Assembly: GCA_964017065.1 (NCBI GenBank)
Contig: OZ024788.1
Coordinates: forward strand, 1,721,021-1,785,020
Length of the DNA stretch: 64,000 nucleotides
Source of the DNA: Haliclona indistincta
Lineage: Eukaryota; Porifera; Demospongiae; Haplosclerida; Chalinidae
Reading direction: 5' to 3'
This document shows, one piece after another, positions 10,201 through 20,715 of the stretch. Position 1 is the stretch's first letter; every line of letters starts with the position of its first letter. The position numbers and the translations under genes are program-made. The notes below the pieces were generated by a model that saw only the letters and a program-made list of their open reading frames with translations, made no database searches and was not told where the DNA came from.

Positions 10201-12438
10201 TCACTATTGCTTGCTTTAGCACAGACGAGTCAATTGTCGACTTATGAAAATTCAACATTCACAAGCACTCTCTGCACAATGAAATTTGAAAATAATTCTA
10301 GCTCAGTAATCTTCTCTGGAAACAGGGCAGGGAAAGGAGGAAGTGATATGTATGGAGCTATACTGATGGGCTGTAGGAAGACTGAAAAAAGGGTCGAATT
10401 TAGCCAAATACCTCATGTAGGCCATCCTAATGAAACCTCATGGTACTTTGACACTCCTCTCATGAAACATCTTCATTTCAGTAACACTGATGGACTCTCC
10501 TCCATGTCCTCTGACCCCATCATGGTCTGCTTCTGTAACACCACCACTAACTTACCAGACTGCTCTGATAGGACCCATCACATACGAACATATCCAGGAC
10601 TAGAGATCAACACACCAATAGCAACAGTGGGATACTATGGTGGTACAAGTCCTGGTGATGTGCAGGTCACTGCTCAAAATGCAACACTAGTTCAAACCTA
10701 TGGAAAAAACTATGAGACAACTAATTGTTTCCAGCTCCACATTCTCCTGCAGAACACATCCTCAACAACAGCACTGGTTGATATCAGAGTGAAAGATGTT
10801 GTACAAGGGTTAAGTGTGTCTATTGGAGTGTACATTCTAGAATGTCCAATTGGATTCACTCAGATCTCAGGACAGTGTCAATGTGAGCGATTCTTGGATA
10901 CTAGCAATGTTCAGTGCAATTTGTCAGCCACACCTTACTTGTTTCTGAGATCAGGCAACAGTTGGTTTGGCTACATCAACAACACTCAGTGTATAACAGG
11001 TACTACCAATTGTCCATTTGACTACTGCAATCAATCCAATGTCTCATTTGACATCACGGCACCTGATCGTCAGTGTGTGGCCAATAGAACAGGTATACTC
11101 TGTGGACAATGCCAGTCTCACCTTAGTATCATGCTGGGATCCAACCACTGTGGTAATTGCTCTAACTGGTATCTTTTCTTGTTGCCAGTGTTTGCCCTCG
11201 CTGGCATAGTGTTGGTGGCTGTGTTGATGTTTCTCAACTTGAGTGTCTCTGTTGGAACTATCAATGGACTACTGTTCTACGCTAATATGGTGAAGCTCAA
11301 TGAAGCTTTCTTCTTCCCAAATGGTAGTGTTCCAGTGGTGAGCCAGTTCATCTCATGGCTGAACCTTGACCTGGGTATTGACATATGCTTGTTTGATGGA
11401 CTGGATGGCTACTGGAACACTTGGCTGCAGTTTGTCTTTCCTGCTTACCTGTTCCTGCTCATGGGTGGTATCATTGCGGGCTGTCGCTACTCTGTGTGGC
11501 TTTGCAGGTTGTGTGGCTATCATGCTGTCCCAGCACTAGCTACACTGTTCCTCATGTCCTACACTAAAATCCTACTCACAGTCACTTATGCTCTTTACAT
11601 GTCTCAGCTGCCATGCAATGACAGCATTCTGACAGTGTGGAGTGTAGATGGGAACATTGAGTATGGCAGTGGTAAACACCTTATTCTTTTAGTCATCTCC
11701 TGTGGTGTCCTGGTCATTGGACTGGCTTATCCTGTTTTAGTGTTGTGTGCTCCTCTGCTGGAGAGATACAGTCACAAGTGTATCCCACAGCACTGCAGGT
11801 GGAATCTTGTGGCAAAGTTCAAGCCACTGTTGGATGCTTATGGAGGACCTTACAAAGACAAGTATCGATTCTGGACAGGAGTGACTCTGATGATGCGACT
11901 GACTGTCACTGTGACATTCTCCTTCACTTCAGGACCAATTAATGCTTCCATCATTATTATAATTGTTGTGGGTATTCTCACATTTTGGTCTTTCACTAAA
12001 GGTGTATATGAAAATATTTACGTCAGCTTGCTAGAAGTCTTTTATGTTCTCAACATAATTCTCCTGAGCACTGTTTGTTTGGCTTCTGCTTCTCTCGGGT
12101 CAAGGAATTATCAAATAGCTACCATTGTCTCTGTTTGTCTGTCTCTTTTTGTCTGTCTTGTCACCATGGCAATGCACCTCTGGTGGAACTTTGACCTCAA
12201 GAAGATCAAGAGAAGGCTAGGCTTTAAAGACCGAATACAGTATATAGCATTGCCTCAGGTGGCAGCTAATGAAGATGATGAAGAGGACAGACCTCCTCCA
12301 GGATCCCCACCATCAATAGTGTATGGCTCACATAGAGGACAGCATCAGTTTATACTGGAGTTTCCCCATCCTCATGAAGAGCATGAGTCTTCCTCTCCAG
12401 TGCTCTTAGCAAGAGAACCACTACTGTTCGATACTTGA
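7243..12438 (+). CDS. Giant secreted-repeat / multipass membrane protein (PMP-like repeats)
   Basis: This single-exon gene encodes 1731 residues. I chose the ATG at 7243 (context cccATGG), which gives a hydrophobic signal peptide of about 20 residues (MAALLVLLLLLAVSS). The extracellular part is Asn-glycosylation rich. It resembles right-handed beta-helix or polymorphic-outer-membrane-protein repeats, with sixteen ~29-30-residue units at residues ~267-755 built on GGGI and NVTLVVSNCTF. Residues ~755-1300 continue as diverged beta-helix followed by Cys-rich segments. Residues ~1309-1650 form roughly eight or nine membrane helices with a conserved stretch DAYGGPYKDKYRFWTG. A charged cytoplasmic tail of ~80 residues ends the protein. 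Adhesion or surface recognition is plausible but inferred. Intronless structure and recent repeat expansion are notable. Confidence 0.9.
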   Translation: MAALLVLLLLLAVSSTALTTTDVYYVTADDADSHEQSCPLHQVCRNLSYYISQPVHYFTSDTTIIFLEGEHIFDREDLVHVSNVHNLTLKGQGQWPVAGAEETVMQSNVIINCTRGRGGFYFAHCHNITVEGLTVVNCSAAHEVQLNFGVFTFLFVQSLLFLKNSIQHMTGYGLSVLDSNNVIITNCSYYHSALCGVKINNPNFSGGVGIWYDPHYSNTTLELSYSNMTKCCGVSGGGLTMNLNSSHRGLLKISFNNLKFSNATGRGGGISANLSGSGNVTLVVSNCTFLNGTATYYGGGISAYLSGSGNVTLVVSNCTFLNGTATYYGGGIAAYFFGSGNVTLVVSNCTFFNGTATYGGGIAAYFDGSGNVTLVVSNCTFFNGTATHYGGGIMAYFDGSGNVTLVVSNCTFFNGTAIDGGGIDAYFDGSGNVTLVVSNCTFFNGTATYYGGGIMAYFDGSGNVTLVVSNCTFFNGTATHYGGGIDAYFDGSGNVTLVVSNCTFFNGTAIDGGGIEAYFDGSGIVTLVVSNCTFFNGTATHYGGGIMASFDGSGNVTLVVSNCTFFNGTATYGGGIEARLLGNDTRNVTLVVSNCTFFNGTATYGGGIDASFDGSGNVTLVVSNCTFFNGTATYGGGIGASFDGSGNVTLVVSNCTFFNGTATYGGGIDASFDGSGNVTLVVSNCTFFNGTATYGGGIDASFDGSGNVTLVVSNCTFFNGTATYGGGIGASFDGSGNVTLVVSKCIFLNGTAVDGGGIFIHVEIQSAKLIIDNTEFLNNSGKEASDISIGLFNKIPSYANYVLISMLNSNVFTNAYSYYGVYILGCCASVQITNTSMRFVNIRYVGFTLMGSNRDNAIQMDGCHFIGSTGVPSVIYLYQVQAKIINCIFSNNTSDDDGSSVVIIQPTSFTDAVVIHSCIISDNNMTGITLIEAVAKFSGHNVIQNNRNTEGAGITLLTASYISIEGELLLYNNTAEKHGGALLVTQSLLLALAQTSQLSTYENSTFTSTLCTMKFENNSSSVIFSGNRAGKGGSDMYGAILMGCRKTEKRVEFSQIPHVGHPNETSWYFDTPLMKHLHFSNTDGLSSMSSDPIMVCFCNTTTNLPDCSDRTHHIRTYPGLEINTPIATVGYYGGTSPGDVQVTAQNATLVQTYGKNYETTNCFQLHILLQNTSSTTALVDIRVKDVVQGLSVSIGVYILECPIGFTQISGQCQCERFLDTSNVQCNLSATPYLFLRSGNSWFGYINNTQCITGTTNCPFDYCNQSNVSFDITAPDRQCVANRTGILCGQCQSHLSIMLGSNHCGNCSNWYLFLLPVFALAGIVLVAVLMFLNLSVSVGTINGLLFYANMVKLNEAFFFPNGSVPVVSQFISWLNLDLGIDICLFDGLDGYWNTWLQFVFPAYLFLLMGGIIAGCRYSVWLCRLCGYHAVPALATLFLMSYTKILLTVTYALYMSQLPCNDSILTVWSVDGNIEYGSGKHLILLVISCGVLVIGLAYPVLVLCAPLLERYSHKCIPQHCRWNLVAKFKPLLDAYGGPYKDKYRFWTGVTLMMRLTVTVTFSFTSGPINASIIIIIVVGILTFWSFTKGVYENIYVSLLEVFYVLNIILLSTVCLASASLGSRNYQIATIVSVCLSLFVCLVTMAMHLWWNFDLKKIKRRLGFKDRIQYIALPQVAANEDDEEDRPPPGSPPSIVYGSHRGQHQFILEFPHPHEEHESSSPVLLAREPLLFDT
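8041..9510 (+). repeat. Sixteen in-frame 87-90-nt coding repeats
   Basis: The repeat encodes NVTLVVSNCTFFNGTA followed by GGGI and a variable tetrapeptide. The segment from 'aatgttacacttgttgtcag' through 'aatggaactgct' is nearly invariant at synonymous sites across all units. Variation concentrates in the residues around GGGI (IDAYFDG, IMAYFDG, IGASFDG, IEARLLG) and in TYY, THY, TY or ID before the glycines. Unit 11 carries a longer linker (LLGNDTR). This pattern indicates recent expansion or continuing gene conversion. Confidence 0.95.
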
Positions 12439-12867
12439 TGATAGCTTTTTGAATGGAATTGCCCTAGCTTACAGGATTTCTTGTTTGTAACTTTTAGTTC
12501 TTTATTTCTGACTTTCTATTTTTGAGTGGTTTTATATTTTTAGTGGTCAAAAGCAGGTCAAAAGTATTCATTGTTTATACAATATTATGCAAATTCGTAT
12601 GAACAGTTATAGATTGGATCTTGTTAACCATGAAAATTACTGAGAATATGAGAGAATATGATATTAAGAGCTATAGTGGACAAGACATTAGCTCACCTGA
12701 GCTCTGCGTTGTGATGTTGGACATATATCTCAACATTCAGTAGGTATGGTCCGGTTCCCATCTGGTGCTGGATTGTGTCCAGGACTTGTCTCAGGTCATC
12801 ATGAGAGGTAGCACTGTAACCCACAGCTCCAAAACACTCGGCCATTTTATTATAACGTATTTTCTGC
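12439..12867. other. 3' flank of the membrane-protein gene
   Basis: AT-rich 3' untranslated or intergenic sequence. No gene or strong structure seen before the direct repeat begins near 12868. Confidence 0.5.
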
Positions 12868-14560
12868 CCAACATGCTATCTTTCTTAGCCTTGTTCCAAA
12901 CTCCACTACTCTCAAAACCGAGAGGAATGGAGCCTGGGAACGAGACTATTTATTCTACAGATGTACCCAACTCCTGTGTAAATACTGAAAAGTACCTGTT
13001 CTATATTATCTTACCTCATTTTACTAGAGGACAAGACCCCATTATTCAGTTTCTACATACTCACATGTGTGAATGCTGACAGGTACAGTGCAGTGTATTG
13101 TCTTACCTCTTTTCAATACAGATCAAGACCCATTTTACCAACAGAATGCTGACAGGTACATTGCAGAGTGTTGTCTTACCTCTTTTCATTACATTTCAAG
13201 ACCCATTTTACCAACAGAATGCTGACAGGTATATTGCAGTGTATTGTCTTACCTCTTTTCAATACAGATCAAGACCCATTTTTCCAACAGAATGGTGACA
13301 GGTATATTGCATTGTATTGTCTTACCTCTTTTCAATACAGGTCAAATCCATTTTACCAACAGAATGGTGACAGGTATATGTCGTATGCTGTTTTATTTTA
13401 TTACTACAGATCAAAAGACCCTTTTTCACTTCATTAATAATTTCTCCCACAGATTGAGCTTGTGTGATCACTGAGAGGTATATTACTGTACAATGTTTAA
13501 TCTCTTTTTTACTATAGGTCAAGACCCATTTACACTTTTATCTTATATTTTGAGCTGTTGTATTTGTCATTTGGGTTTTTCCAGAGAAGGTTTTATCCCA
13601 TCGGGTTTTACTTCTCCGGTTTTTCCTCTTTGATGGTGTTGGGCCGACCATCCATAAATTTTTATTTCTTTGGCCTCAGCTCTGACAGAACTATATCAAT
13701 ATCATTTTAGTGATTTGTAAGATTTTTCATTAAATTATATTCAAAAATGCGATAAAGTGAACAGATTGGTGCTAGCAAGTGTGTGCTGAGCGCTGCCTGT
13801 GTTGTACCCAGTTGGAGTATATTTATAGGGCAAAGAGTATCCATTATGACCTTAGTCCTTACACAATAAGGAATAGAATTCTTATTCTGAGCAGTGACAT
13901 TCACAGAACCTTTCTTACAAGACAGGCCTATGTTGTAATAATTTGAATGTCTGGATCAATAAGTTTGTTGCAATAATAATATAATTCGTAGGAGCTGTCA
14001 GTATTTAGCGACAATGAGCCAGAGCAAATGCATGCATGATAGTTATTGGTTGAGTTTAGCATTTCCTGGACCGGTTATTGTAGGCTTGTAGTGTGGTGAT
14101 TGTGGTGCCAGCAGTGAGTCTGCTAGTTATTGTGTTGTGAAGAAACTAAGAAAAGCATGAAGACAGTTTATACAGAGCGTTGATATAGTAGATCTATCAT
14201 CAGCTCCTGTCACCAATTCTGTGAATTTGCAACGCTTATAGTCAATACAGACTAACTCTCATGGCGGGTACTGGAGCTAGTAGATGCAGTGTGTGTACCT
14301 TTCTCTCGTGAGAGTACATTGGATAACTTCTTATGCATTACAGATTCTACTAAAAAATCTTCCATTCATTGCACACTCCTTCAACTGGTAGCTAGTGTGA
14401 ACTGCATTTGATGGTAGCATCCAAGTACAGCTGCAGGTATTGCCTGTTATGAAAGAACTCCTGCACACTGCACTGTCACAACAAATAGGTGATGTCACAA
14501 GATGTTTGGATCATACATTATTATCTCATGTGCTCTTTGTGTTTAGAGTAATATGATATG
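12868..14560. repeat. Right copy of the direct repeat flanking the membrane-protein gene
   Basis: Collinear with 1826-4030: same opening landmark ('actctcaaaaccgagagga' near 12911), then the tandem array, the 'tcccatcgggttttacttct' stretch (near 13595) and the 'gcaacgcttatagtcaat' block (near 14230). It is shorter mainly because its array has about four units against about ten on the left. No coding content recognised. Confidence 0.7.
13069..13385. repeat. Short 72-bp-type tandem array, about 4 units
   Basis: Same family as the array at 2018-2760, with units containing 'ttgtcttacctcttttcaat' and 'cattttaccaacagaatg'. Units here mostly carry 'acagatcaagaccc' where the left array carries 'acagctcaaaccc'. 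Frames across it are artefacts of the period. Confidence 0.85.
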
Positions 14561-14915
14561 GAGACTGCAAGATTCAATGCACATGTGACTTGCATTAATG
14601 AGTTTCCTAGGCAACTAGAATCTAGACCAAAAATGTAATATTATTCATGAGCGATTAATTTATCATTAACAATATTCATTATGTTGCTGGGAGACTCAAT
14701 TGTTATGTTTTCTGGAATTTTATGCAATGTGTATCAATCACTGTGGGATAGAGCTGGTTATGATAGTGTCATGAGAATTGCAATGAATTGTTTTGAAACT
14801 CTGAGATGGGTATATAAGGATGAGGTTTGTGAAACTGAAACAGTCAGTTTTCAACCAGTCTTAAGATAGTTGTGCAATTCAAAGAGTTCTATTGAATTTC
14901 ATCATTCCTTTAGCT

Positions 14916-15644
14916 ATGGCAAAGATAGTGTTTCTGTTGATGGCTCTTGCTGCCGCAATTGCATCTATCCAATCTCGTCCAGCTCCAATGAAGAGACAAG
15001 CGGAAAATAACACAAATCATACCGACCTGCAATATATCTATAGAGCTGTCATAATGTCATCGAATGTAGGTTAACTTTTTGTATGTAATATTATTACTAT
15101 CTTGCTATAATTATTGCAGATTGCCTCCTTAAACTTTCAATTTATTGCCAATGAATCGAATCTACCAAAGGAACTGAGTGTCATAAGACAACTAGACACT
15201 GCTATAAACAATAAATTGAAGAACAGATCAACTCTGAATGTTAACGATTCTGACGATTTGACTGCCCTCTCAGCTATCTTTAATATCACCTTAAACAGGG
15301 CATGCGAAGTGGTAAGCAAAATCATTACTTAGAATGAACAATACTGAACTGGTTTTTCTCCTGATCAGGTGTCACAGGAAAAGGATTGGTGTTACACTAG
15401 CTGTTGTTGGTGTTACATTAGCTGCGATGATGGTTCATTGAGTAACGTTGATATCACTGTGCTTCGTGAACGTATCCATCAAAGTATGTATACTCTCGTT
15501 AAACATATTGGCAGTGAAAATATTCCATCCTACTGCAAATGGATACGGAACAAACTGGACAATTCAACATACGGACATGACACCAAACTCAGGAAAATCA
15601 TCACTACAAAGCTAGATCCTAACTGCGAAAAAAAAAGATGCTGA
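14916..15644 (+). CDS. Small secreted Cys-containing protein, three exons, function unknown
   Basis: The spliced model has exon 1 at 14916-15065, exon 2 at 15120-15311 and exon 3 at 15369-15644, all phase 0 with gt...cag borders. It gives 205 residues. The N-terminus (MAKIVFLLMALAAAIASIQS) is a typical signal peptide followed by RPAPMKRQ, with a possible dibasic processing site. The middle exon is Asn/Leu-rich and helical-looking with several N-glycosylation sequons. The last exon opens with a dense cysteine motif (WCYTSCCWCYISC), and the protein ends in a basic KKRC. I do not recognise the family. A secreted helical or disulfide-bonded protein is the safest description. Confidence 0.7.
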
Positions 15645-16232
15645 TCAGCAATGATATGTAGGGATGATAATTACACTATAGCTACCCCCACAAACATTGC
15701 AGCATTTGCTGTGAGGCACAATGTTACACTTATTAACATATTTTTGTTATTGCACTTAGAAGATTTACAGTTGTCTAAAAATTAATTTGTGAAAGACGCA
15801 AATCTATATTATTTCCTTCATCCTAGTACATGTGAGGGGATCATGTACTGTAAGCCTAGAATAGTAATAGATTACCAGTCAATACTGATATGCAATGAGA
15901 AGTCAGCTCTACTCTATATGGTCGACAGCAGTGAGTAACCAGCTCATGCATATCCATGCTGTAATAATAAAGCTTTGAAGCTTTACTGGAACATACGAAA
16001 TTCAAAAATGCACTCCACATCATCTCATTTGACTAAAAGCCCCTTGAGATCGTCTTTGTCTTGCTTGACTGCAGTGGGATTTCTAATCGAGACGTTATAA
16101 ATCCACTTGCAGCTTGAGCAAGATTCGACATGAATGGCAGGCGCTAATACCGAAACTTTGAAAAACGTCAACGTTACATATTCAACGCAACTGTTAGGTA
16201 CGTACAAAAAACATGTCAGGTTTTGTAGCGGG
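15645..16232. other. Intergenic between the secreted-protein gene and the TTC17 duplicate
   Basis: AT-rich 3' flanks of two convergent transcription units. The segment from about 16065 rightwards, opening with 'atttctaatcgagacgtt', is repeated at about 21050 and marks the left end of the TTC17 partial tandem duplication. Confidence 0.6.
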
Positions 16233-16559
16233 CTATGGTTTGTCATGTTCTTCTATCTGCTGTTGCAGCTGTAATTGTTGCTGCTTCAGTTTGTGTTCTC
16301 CCAGCACTATCATGCAGCGAACGGTTCTGAGACGATCAGCGGCTGGACCAAACTCCGGCTGGTGGTAGAGAACAACTTCGTAGTAACCAGCAGCCTCGCG
16401 ATAGTAGGCCTGAGAGAGAGAGAAAGAAGAGTAGCACAATATAGCTAGTTTAATGTAGTCAGTACCTGAGCTGCTAGTATGTTAGCCATTGTGAAGTGGT
16501 TCACTACCAGATTGGGAGAGGTCTGTGAATAAAACAGAATGAAACTCAAATTCATTTAA

Positions 16560-16712
16560 TTTCTCACTTACTCGCCTATTATTCACTCTTTCACTAACTC
16601 AATCACTCTCTCTCTCACTCACTCACTCACTCACTCACACACTCACTCACCCTCCCCCTCACTCCCTCTTATTCACCTCCACTCACTCATCCACCCCCTC
16701 ACTCCCTCTCTC
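16560..16712. repeat. Intronic TCAC/CTCC microsatellite
   Basis: Degenerate 'actcactcactc' array in the intron between the copy-A exons at 16466-16522 and 16719-16805. The equivalent intron of the main copy (21540-21670) carries a similar array of different length. Confidence 0.8.
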
Positions 16713-18318
16713 ACTCACCTCAAGTGCCATCTGCATTGCAATGGCAGAGTCCTTATAGTAACCAGATCGATAGAGAACATTAGCAAGACTCACTAAAGCA
16801 ACATCCTGCAGTGAATAAAAATACTACAGTCCTTATTCCATCATCGCTCAATCCTCACCTTGTTAGTAGGTGAAGAAACTGATAGAGCAAGCTTGAGACA
16901 CTTGATGGCTTGCTGGCCGTCACCAACTATCCTCCAGTAGAGAGCAGCGAGATTATAAAGAACCCAAGAGTTCTCATTCTAGGGAGGGAGGGAGTGAGAG
17001 GGAACAAACGATAAAACATTGGGTGAAAGAAGAGAAAGGGGTGATTGATTTACCTTGTCCATTGTGAGTTTGATGCGTGTTGCTAGTTCCTCCAATGAAC
17101 GATATGTTCCCTCCAGCTTACACAATACCTGAAAATACACAAAAATAAACAGTAAACAGCCAAGCATCGAAAAATTGTTTTGAAAAGTCTGTATAAGTAG
17201 CGTGTAGGGTTATGGGCGTTGTGCAATACCTCCTCCAGGCCTCTCTCAGCTATGTAGTTGACTAATGGTGGTCCAGACATACCCTGCAGATAACATAAAG
17301 TCACAGCAGTATATATCCACCTCCTTCTCTGTCCAACACATGATACCTCAAGATGCTCCAGTATATTCATCGAGGCTTCACTGTCATTGGCAATCTCACA
17401 AAATGGCAGTAGGGAGTAGTCCTCAACAGCTGAATTGAAGTCCACATAATCAGAAATACTGTATTCATACACAGTTACGGTTGCTATGTATTCACGTTTC
17501 TAGGTTACTTACTTTATCTTCTTTGCGGTTACCGAGAGCCAAGTACTTGTGAATACGATGTATCTTGAAGGCGGTTTCTGTTGACAGTCTTCAAGTGTCG
17601 GCCATGGGAGGTAATCAGGCCATTGCTTCCTCAACTCCTCCTCTCTGGCGCTCTCCTTCGCCATGAACTCCATCGTGTATCGAGGCTTCTTTGTCGGGGT
17701 GGAGGGAGGTGTTCGTTTAGTGGGCGTGTAAGTCTGCTTGGCTGGGGAGATCTCGGAAATAGCAGCACTGACGCTCCGAGCTAGTTTACGAGTGAGTTCA
17801 GCTAGGTCGTCACTTTTAGGTGAATTCTTGGATTTCAGAGCTATGGAGTTAGTCTCCTTCATCCTGTCGTCGGCAGCTTTGAGCTGTAGTGAGTGAGATG
17901 GTGAAATATTCTCTCTCTCAGAGCGCCCATCATTCTCTCTCATCTTGCGCTGAGCAATAGCTAGCTTAGTGAGGAAGGCAACAGATTCATCTCCCAGCAC
18001 AGCAGCATCGCTGTGATCAGATACACGAGAGCTCACCGCCTCACGGACAGCCTCTGGTGTGACCTCCCCTCCACTCTCTTTCAACATTTGTTGCTCAGCT
18101 ATCAACAGTTGTTGCTAGTAGATAGGAAAGAATCATCAATAAAAAAATTATTTAATAATTATATCGTGTTGTACATCGTACAAGCATTGCATTAGTATGA
18201 CAGCACTTCAATATTTATACTCGAGTAAAAAACATCGTGGAATAAGATTTTCAAGGTAGATGCATACAAGCAATCGTGCCGTTCGTGCGAATTTTTAGAC
18301 TTGCGGCACGTTGAAAAC

Positions 18319-18638
18319 TATAGTGTCCGAGACGGTCGTTTTTCACCGCTTTCTGTCGGTAGTAATTTTAACACCGTTGATAGCAGTTTTAACATCACCG
18401 ATATGAGTCATTTATGGTTTAACACCACTGATAGGAGTTTTGAATTCCCACTACTTCATACTGACTCATGCAGCTAGCACAGCTGTGAAGCTAGAAATGC
18501 ACTGCGCTTAGTGCGCTAGCTGCTATTGGCGATTTTAAACTACTATCGACAGTGCTAAACTGCTATCGATGGTGTTAAAACTGCTATGGGCGGTGTTAAG
18601 ACCAGAAAACGGTGAAAACGACAGTCTCGGCCACTATA
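18319..18638. mobile_element. MITE-like element with ~35-bp terminal inverted repeats
   Basis: The left end reads 'tatagtgtccgagacg' and continues to 'gtttttcacc'. The right end (about 18602-18638) is its reverse complement with few mismatches, closing with 'gtctcggccactata'. The interior holds repeated half-motifs such as 'actgctatcgatggtgtta'. There is no transposase frame, so it is non-autonomous, and ends beginning TA(TAGTG) recall Tc1/mariner-type elements. It lies in the intron upstream of the copy-A exon 11. I did not find it in the matching intron of the other copy (about 23100-23400), so it inserted after the duplication. Confidence 0.7.
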
Positions 18639-18854
18639 CTATAATTCCCACTTGCAGACGTGCTGACAAATTTAAGATAATCTACGGTGCTTTTTCACGT
18701 GTGATGTCACCAGAAGTCACTTTACTTTAGTTTGAACAACTTTAATACATATCAATGTGTGTAGCTGTCTACCAAATTAGATGCATGCAAACTAACAAGC
18801 TAACCTACTGAGTCACATTATCTAATAACAGTGGGCGGGGCTAAAACAATTGGT

Positions 18855-19706
18855 TTAGAGCATGTAGATTCCACGTCCATAGTCAGTAGCCAAGAGATAT
18901 CCACAATTGTATCCCATGGCGACATCTGTGGGGTTACCGAATCCTGTGATCCTTTTCGTCAGTAGATCGTTCCAGTTATAAATCATTATCCGATCTCCAT
19001 TACGATCAGCCAAGATTGTGTATGTCTCATTGTCAATGGTCAGACCATCGATACCACTGACTTCAGGGTAAGAGACTTGATTTAACTTATGACCCTGGTT
19101 GGTAAAAACCTCCACAATCTTAGTGTATCCAACTGCAACACGTATTTGTCCAAAATTATCTATTGCAATCCCACGAGCCTCTCCAGATGTTGTTATTTCA
19201 AATTGACGGACTAGATTTCTAGTGTTCATGTCATACCAACGAATCAATTTTGAATGTTCGATTGTTACGTAAAGTCGATTATCTTGCGTTACCATGTACA
19301 GGAAATTAGAACCAGTTGCAAATACTCTCTCAAAGACACCTTCTGAGGAGAATTGTAGAAGCCTTTGCGCCCTTGTTGCGGAGACGAACAGTTTAGAGCC
19401 ACCAAATGCACACCCACAGCTGAGGGTTCGGTGTTCTGATGGAATCTCGATTTTCTTCGTGATCCAGCCGCAGTTGTTGAAGAGAAAGATGAACGATTTA
19501 ACCTCCCAGTAAGTTGCAACGAAGTCTCCATTGACTGGATTGACACAGATAGCATGCGAGTTAGTCAGACCGGGCTGCATCAACCGTAACTTGGGCATAC
19601 TGGTACTCATTCTTGCATAATCAGCTTGACAGTTAAAGTCTACAGCAGAAACGGACAGTGCCAGCATGACACAACCAGCCAGAGTAAGAAGTAGAGAAGA
19701 ACCCAT
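18855..19706 (-). CDS. Secreted beta-propeller (NHL/SMP-30-like) protein, copy A
   Basis: Single-exon gene of 283 residues nested in a TTC17-type intron on the same strand. It has a signal peptide (MGSSLLLTLAGCVMLALSVSA) followed by Cys-containing repeats. Its blades follow the NHL pattern, with phrases such as GIAIDNFGQIRVA, GIDGLTIDNETYTIL and DVAMGYNCGYLLATD. Conserved cysteines (NCQADY, NNCGW, SCGCAF, NCGY) suggest disulfides. Extracellular ligand binding is inferred from fold type; the ligand is unknown. A TATA box lies about 45 bp upstream of the ATG. The paralogue at 24439-25287 differs throughout, far more than the flanking TTC17 exons differ. Confidence 0.85.
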   Translation of the reverse strand: MGSSLLLTLAGCVMLALSVSAVDFNCQADYARMSTSMPKLRLMQPGLTNSHAICVNPVNGDFVATYWEVKSFIFLFNNCGWITKKIEIPSEHRTLSCGCAFGGSKLFVSATRAQRLLQFSSEGVFERVFATGSNFLYMVTQDNRLYVTIEHSKLIRWYDMNTRNLVRQFEITTSGEARGIAIDNFGQIRVAVGYTKIVEVFTNQGHKLNQVSYPEVSGIDGLTIDNETYTILADRNGDRIMIYNWNDLLTKRITGFGNPTDVAMGYNCGYLLATDYGRGIYML

Positions 19707-19747
19707 CGTTGAAAGTGAGCAGTGAATAAATGCTTGAAATAGGCAGT

Positions 19748-19755
19748 CTTTTATA
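19748..19755 (-). promoter_or_regulatory. TATA box (TATAAAAG) of propeller gene copy A
   Basis: Reads TATAAAAG on the minus strand, 42 bp before the ATG, in a segment that is almost identical upstream of the second and third propeller copies. Confidence 0.75.
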
Positions 19756-20499
19756 CAACTAGTCAGAGGAACAGATAACCTGATGTCATATACACTAAAC
19801 TGTGTCTAGTGTAGATGACATAGTTCCTCAGTATCATGTCGATACCTTCAACAGCTATGTCACTACCATCAACACAATGTAGACACTCAACCATTGTGAA
19901 TAGTCAATACCTACAACATGTTTAGTGTAATCCTGTCACTGTCAACTGAAGTCATTTTATGTGAACATGTCAACTGACGATGGAATGATGTGACAAAGAG
20001 CCATTGTCTATAAGAATAATAGCCATACTACTCGCTAGACCTAATGGCTGCATATCTGAGAATGTGCATATGGTATGTGTGTCTATGTGTTTGTCTGTCT
20101 GTCTGTCTGTCTTTCTGTCTGCCTACGTGTGTGCGTCATCATCGGGGCATACAATAGCTCTCACAACCAGCAACATCACACATTTTAAAATCAGCCTGTG
20201 TAAATGTGCTCAGCTCTACTATAACGTCTGAATAAAAGTACATGACAATATTCTAAACACATGCATTCAACTGGACCCTTTGTGAAGCCATACTACATGT
20301 GCTAATGTGAGGTACCTTGTGTTCCAGCTGCCTCTGCTCTTCCTTGAATTCCAGTGAACATATGACCAGTTTGAGCGCAGAGAGAGCATGACCAAAGTTT
20401 GGTTGAATGTGTAGAGACATTCTGAGATGAAGGCTGGTGGCTATCATGTTACCAGAGCTGAGATAGGAGCTAGCCAGAGTATAATGACCAATAGCCTAG

Positions 20500-20715
20500 A
20501 GAGAGAGTGACAGAGAGAGAGAGGGAGAGAGAGAGAGTTTAGTGGGAAGGTGAGTGAGTGAATGAATGAGTGAATGAGTGAGTGAGTGACGGTGAGTGAG
20601 TGAGTGAGTGAGTGAGTGAATGAGTGAGTGAGTGAATGAGTGGTGAGTGAGTGAGTGAGTGAGAGTGAGTGAGTGAATGATAGAGTGAGTGAATGAGTTA
20701 GTGAGTGTTCTTCTC
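20500..20715. repeat. GA / GTGAGTGA microsatellite in the TTC17 duplicate
   Basis: The array lies between copy-A exons 10 and 9. On the sense (minus) strand it is pyrimidine-rich TCAC/CT next to the 3' splice site of the exon at 20316-20495. Confidence 0.85.

Noticed and set aside
14681..14869. 62-residue frame upstream of the small secreted protein
   Set aside because: No signal, no splice link in frame to 14916 and no recognisable motif; too weak to call.
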